From assembly GCA_000310025.1 (NCBI GenBank), contig FN649748.1, positions 1,535,706-1,546,026 on the forward strand: DNA of 10,321 nt, read 5' to 3'. Source of the DNA: Ectocarpus siliculosus (Eukaryota > Sar > Phaeophyceae > Ectocarpales > Ectocarpaceae). Shown here piece after piece: positions 8,620 through 10,321 of the stretch; the first letter of the stretch is position 1; each line of letters opens with the position of its first letter. The notes beneath the pieces were generated by a model. The model had not been told where the DNA came from. It did not search any database and was given only the letters and a program-made list of their open reading frames with translations. Made by a program: the position numbers and the translations under genes.

Positions 8620-9438
8620 TGCCGTGGCTCCTGCCTCCGCCGCTTCCGCCGCCTCGATACAACGATGACGAGCTGCCGGGGCGGTAGTAACCGGCGTCGC
8701 CATCCCGTCTCCTCCCCGCCCCCTCCTCCTCCTCCTCCTCCTCCTCCTCCACCTCGCCCTCCCCGGGCAGCGGCAGATCGGAGGGCGGTCGGCTGCTGCT
8801 GCTGCTGCTGCGGGCTTCGCCGTGCTTGCAGTTATTATTTTCGCGGACTCCGCCGTTTACCTTCTTCTTCTTCTTCTTGCCGCCGGAGGCGGGGGCGGCG
8901 GCAGCGGCGGGCGGTGGCGGTGGCGGTGGCGGTGCCGAATGACTGTCACAACCTCCGTCGTCGAAGTGGTCGTGCTTGGTCTTGACCTTGGACTTAGCCC
9001 TTGCCTTCGAACACGGCGGGGGCGTTTGCGGCGGCGGCAGGTCGACGCCGGTTGAGGTCGAGGCGACCGGTCCGGCAGCGTCTGCGTCGCCGACTCCCCC
9101 GCCGCCGCCGCTGGCGCGAGGAGGGGGCAGGATGTTCTTGCCCTTGGCGCTGCTGTCGTTGTTATCGTTGTCGTCGGCGATGCTGCTGTCACCGCCGTTG
9201 TTGTTGATGTTGTTGTTGTGAAAGTTGAGGTCGAGAGGAGGCTGCGCGTTCGGTTGGAGGGGGTCGTTCGTGAGCTGCTGTTTGGGTAGCAGGAAAAGAA
9301 GGGCGGTTGCCCGCACCGTGAAGAGTACCCGGTGGAGAAGCAAGGGTCGTTGTTGTTCCAGGCCAGGCCCAGGCGATGGAGGATCAAGTCCGTATCCGTG
9401 ATGTTGCCCGCGAGCAGGGGGGAACGAACGAACGACAT
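4454..9438 (-). CDS. Large multi-exon gene for a disordered nuclear protein (winged-helix-like module, RS region, H1-like repeats)
   Basis: Gene model built by joining three GC-rich open frames at GT-AG sites whose phases agree: 9438-8180, 7753-6717 and 6200-4454. The first join is phase 0 (G/GTGAGA donor to CTTTTTGCAG acceptor). The second is phase 2 (AG/GTGTGT donor to GTGCGCAG acceptor), creating a serine codon across the junction. The exons total 4043 nt, close to 1,348 codons if one base is missing near the frame switch at about 9260-9330. Third codon positions are overwhelmingly G or C in the chosen frames and not in the introns. Several Lys/Arg clusters, an Arg/Ser-rich stretch and Ala/Pro/Lys repeats point to a nuclear RNA- or chromatin-associated protein. 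This is inference from composition; I do not recognise the family. The 3' end continues past a donor at 4453 and is unresolved. The start at 9438 is the first ATG in the biased frame, but an upstream exon is possible. Confidence 0.75.
6201..6716 (-). other. Intron 2 of the large gene (516 nt, phase 2)
   Basis: The donor lies at the start of a GT-rich stretch (GTGTGTGAGGGTGTGTG), the acceptor at GATGCTGTGCGCAG/CCCGG. Phase 2 on both sides restores one continuous frame. Stops in all three minus frames, lower GC and loss of third-position bias support non-coding status. It contains a (CTG)10-11 tract about 60 nt before the acceptor. The acceptor has only a weak pyrimidine tract, so another nearby in-phase AG could be used instead. 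Confidence 0.65.
6264..6295. repeat. Trinucleotide array, (AGC)10-11 on plus, CTG in the gene's sense strand
   Basis: Thirty-two nearly perfect nucleotides of AGC on the plus strand, flanked by interrupted AGT/TAG units. It lies inside intron 2 about 60 nt upstream of the exon 3 acceptor, so the pre-mRNA would carry a CUG tract there. Confidence 0.9.
6717..7753 (-). CDS. Exon 2 of the large gene: second half of winged-helix-like module, RS region, Lys/Gly-rich segment
   Basis: Begins in phase 0 at LREIFHRRLVRGVRSYLRDG, followed by EVYFKLCEPENIG. A helix followed by a basic beta-hairpin-like element completes the module started in exon 1. A short conserved-looking segment EVWVDHSIAHYG follows at about 7600-7565. 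From about 7477 to 6950 the protein is rich in Arg/Ser dipeptides, SPSPRRSRR-type motifs, a serine run (about 7420-7385), a ten-residue Gly run and the basic cluster KKRKRK (7156-7139). This resembles RS regions of splicing-associated proteins by composition only; no RRM is visible. The final part (about 6856-6717) is Lys/Gly-rich with KKAGGKGVKKAKGGGKAG and PKPAK motifs, like a chromatin-protein tail. The exon stops two bases into a codon at AAGAG/GTGTGTGAGG; GT repeats just downstream offer other possible donors. Confidence 0.72.
7754..8179 (-). other. Intron 1 of the large gene (426 nt, phase 0)
   Basis: The donor reads TTTTTCG/GTGAGATA and the acceptor CCCTCTTTTTGCAG/CTCAGG, both good matches to general spliceosomal consensus. 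GC drops sharply within it and stops appear in the exon 1 frame soon after the donor. It contains four GCTGTT-type words between 8048 and 8105, a run of 11 G on the plus strand (7864-7874), and a (GGC)9(AGC)3 array (7766-7801) immediately before the polypyrimidine tract. The last 171 nt are open in the exon 2 frame and would encode polyalanine if retained. Confidence 0.7.
7766..7801. repeat. (GGC)9(AGC)3 array at the 3' end of intron 1
   Basis: Nine GGC units followed by three AGC units on the plus strand. In the gene's direction this is CTG/CCG repeat placed directly before the CTCTTTTTGCAG acceptor. It is open in the exon 2 frame (polyalanine). Confidence 0.9.
8180..9438 (-). CDS. Exon 1 of the large gene: N-terminus, low-complexity linkers, first half of winged-helix-like module
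   Basis: The ATG at 9438 opens a frame with strong GC bias at third positions and a non-repetitive peptide containing LAGNITDTDLILHRLGLAW, the most domain-like part of the N-terminus. From about 9278 the bias moves to another frame, which runs to the donor. That second frame encodes an Asn/Asp-rich patch, a basic stretch CSKARAKSKVKTKH (about 9013-8972), Pro and Ala runs, six lysines (8878-8861), a Glu run (8749-8723), Gly/Ser runs, and a charged likely helix rich in Arg, Glu and Ala (8404-8324). It ends with NCSLFREKLVAALRKNG and SFSDMRSSVARPNVGFS (8296-8180), two predicted helices of a compact domain. The exon ends at a complete codon before GTGAGA. A pyrimidine-rich acceptor (TTCTTACATAG, AG at 9479-9478) lies 39 nt upstream of the ATG with an open frame between them, so this exon may really begin at 9477. 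Confidence 0.7.
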
Positions 9439-10321
9439 CGGGGGCGAGAGAAAGGGGGTAGGTAGCGGTACGGCCGTCTATGTAAGAAGATAACTTCCCT
9501 TGCGGGATGGAGAAAAAACATGCGTTCTGCTGCTGACGGCTACTAGCGTAGCGCAAACAGTTTCATGATTGTATGCACACGAGTTGGAACAACGATGGCC
9601 AGTAGAACACAGCGTGCAGCAAACGAGCGAATCGCAAGAGAGGATTGTCGATACCGAATGAGCAACGACGTGACAGGACAGGGCATCGCAGAGACAACCA
9701 ACCGATCGTCAACAGACGAAAGCTCCAGCCAAAAAGTTCACGAAAAACGAGCGCGCTGTTTTTGTTCTTCCGCGAATCAAAATTAATTGCGAAAAACGGG
9801 GGCGCTTTCGCTTCTCGCCGTCGCCGCCGCTCCACCCGTTGCTTGTGCGTGGCAACGAGCAAAACGAACGACGCTCGCTTGATCGCTAACCAAGCCGGCC
9901 GGTACCCCCAAGAGGCCATCCACACTCTGCAACCGCAACTCTCTCTCAAGATTTCGCCACGTAAATAAAAGTGAAGAACACTGGTGGTATTGGTCATCGT
10001 CCCCGAGCTCGCAACGCTAACAAATGCACGTGGTGCGCACATCGTAAGGTTGCACAAGATACCCCCCTCCCCCCCCCCTGGACCGAATATCAAACCTCTG
10101 TGTACTGCTGCACTGCTGTTCCACGACTAAGAGGGGTGTGCCGAAATCAAAATGGTGCATCTTCGGAAAGCTCTCGACGAGACAGCAGCTCCAACGAATG
10201 CCGCCATTTCCGGCCACCATCTTCGCTGGCTGTTTTTTCCTGCCGAACGAGCGATCGAGCCTTGAAAAAACATCGCTCCAGGGGGTGTGGTATCTCATGA
10301 AACCCACCAACAATAGGTTCC
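9439..10321. other. Upstream flank of the large gene: likely 5' UTR, promoter or upstream intron
   Basis: No frame here has the third-position bias of the exons. The acceptor-like TTATCTTCTTACATAG at about 9493-9478 suggests that at least part could be an intron in the 5' region. A minus-strand ATG at 10220 in a favourable context (GCGAAGATGG) starts a 67-codon frame, MVAGNGGIRWSCCLVESFPK onward, that could be a first exon, but I found no strong donor. A 176-codon minus frame (9563-10093) lacks motifs. No clear TATA box is visible. Confidence 0.45.

Noticed and set aside
8160-9221. Plus-strand frames opposite exon 1 (263, 175, 108, 81 codons)
   Set aside because: Low-complexity Cys/Leu/Arg runs that follow from trinucleotide repeats on the opposite strand. 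No motifs and no splice support.

Overview
The window looks like nuclear DNA from a eukaryote. It has spliced-gene architecture with GT-AG introns of a few hundred bases, very GC-rich third codon positions in the exons, many homopolymeric amino-acid runs, and non-coding flanks of more balanced composition carrying long poly-C/poly-G runs and GT repeats. This mix resembles a brown alga (Ectocarpus-like stramenopile). That placement is an inference from composition and gene style, not from a marker gene.

The right half (about 4454 to 9438, minus strand) is dominated by one large multi-exon gene. I could join three exons in phase: 9438-8180, 7753-6717 and 6200-4454, separated by introns of 426 and 516 nt. 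The predicted product is roughly 1,350 residues, mostly disordered and basic, and almost certainly nuclear. In order it carries a short conserved-looking N-terminus, Pro/Gly/Asn/Lys/Glu-rich linkers, a compact winged-helix-like module of about 70 residues that appears only after splicing, an Arg/Ser-rich (RS) region, a Lys/Gly-rich segment, a histone-H1-like Ala/Pro/Lys repeat array, and a Gly/Ala-rich tail. I do not recognise the family. The exon ending at 4454 has a good donor, so the 3' end of the gene is unresolved. Near the 5' end, strong codon bias switches frame around 9260-9330.

The left part (1 to about 4450) holds no convincing intact gene. It contains a decayed fragment that looks like the C-terminal end of a non-LTR (LINE-type) retrotransposon at 733-1050 followed by a small perfect hairpin, a diverged tandem duplication at 3469-3728, a second partial duplication of the sequence around the 4454 donor, and several poly-C/G tracts. 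A 360-codon plus-strand open frame (3323-4402) overlaps these repeats and is of doubtful coding status. The right flank (9439-10321) is probably promoter, 5' UTR or an upstream intron of the large gene.
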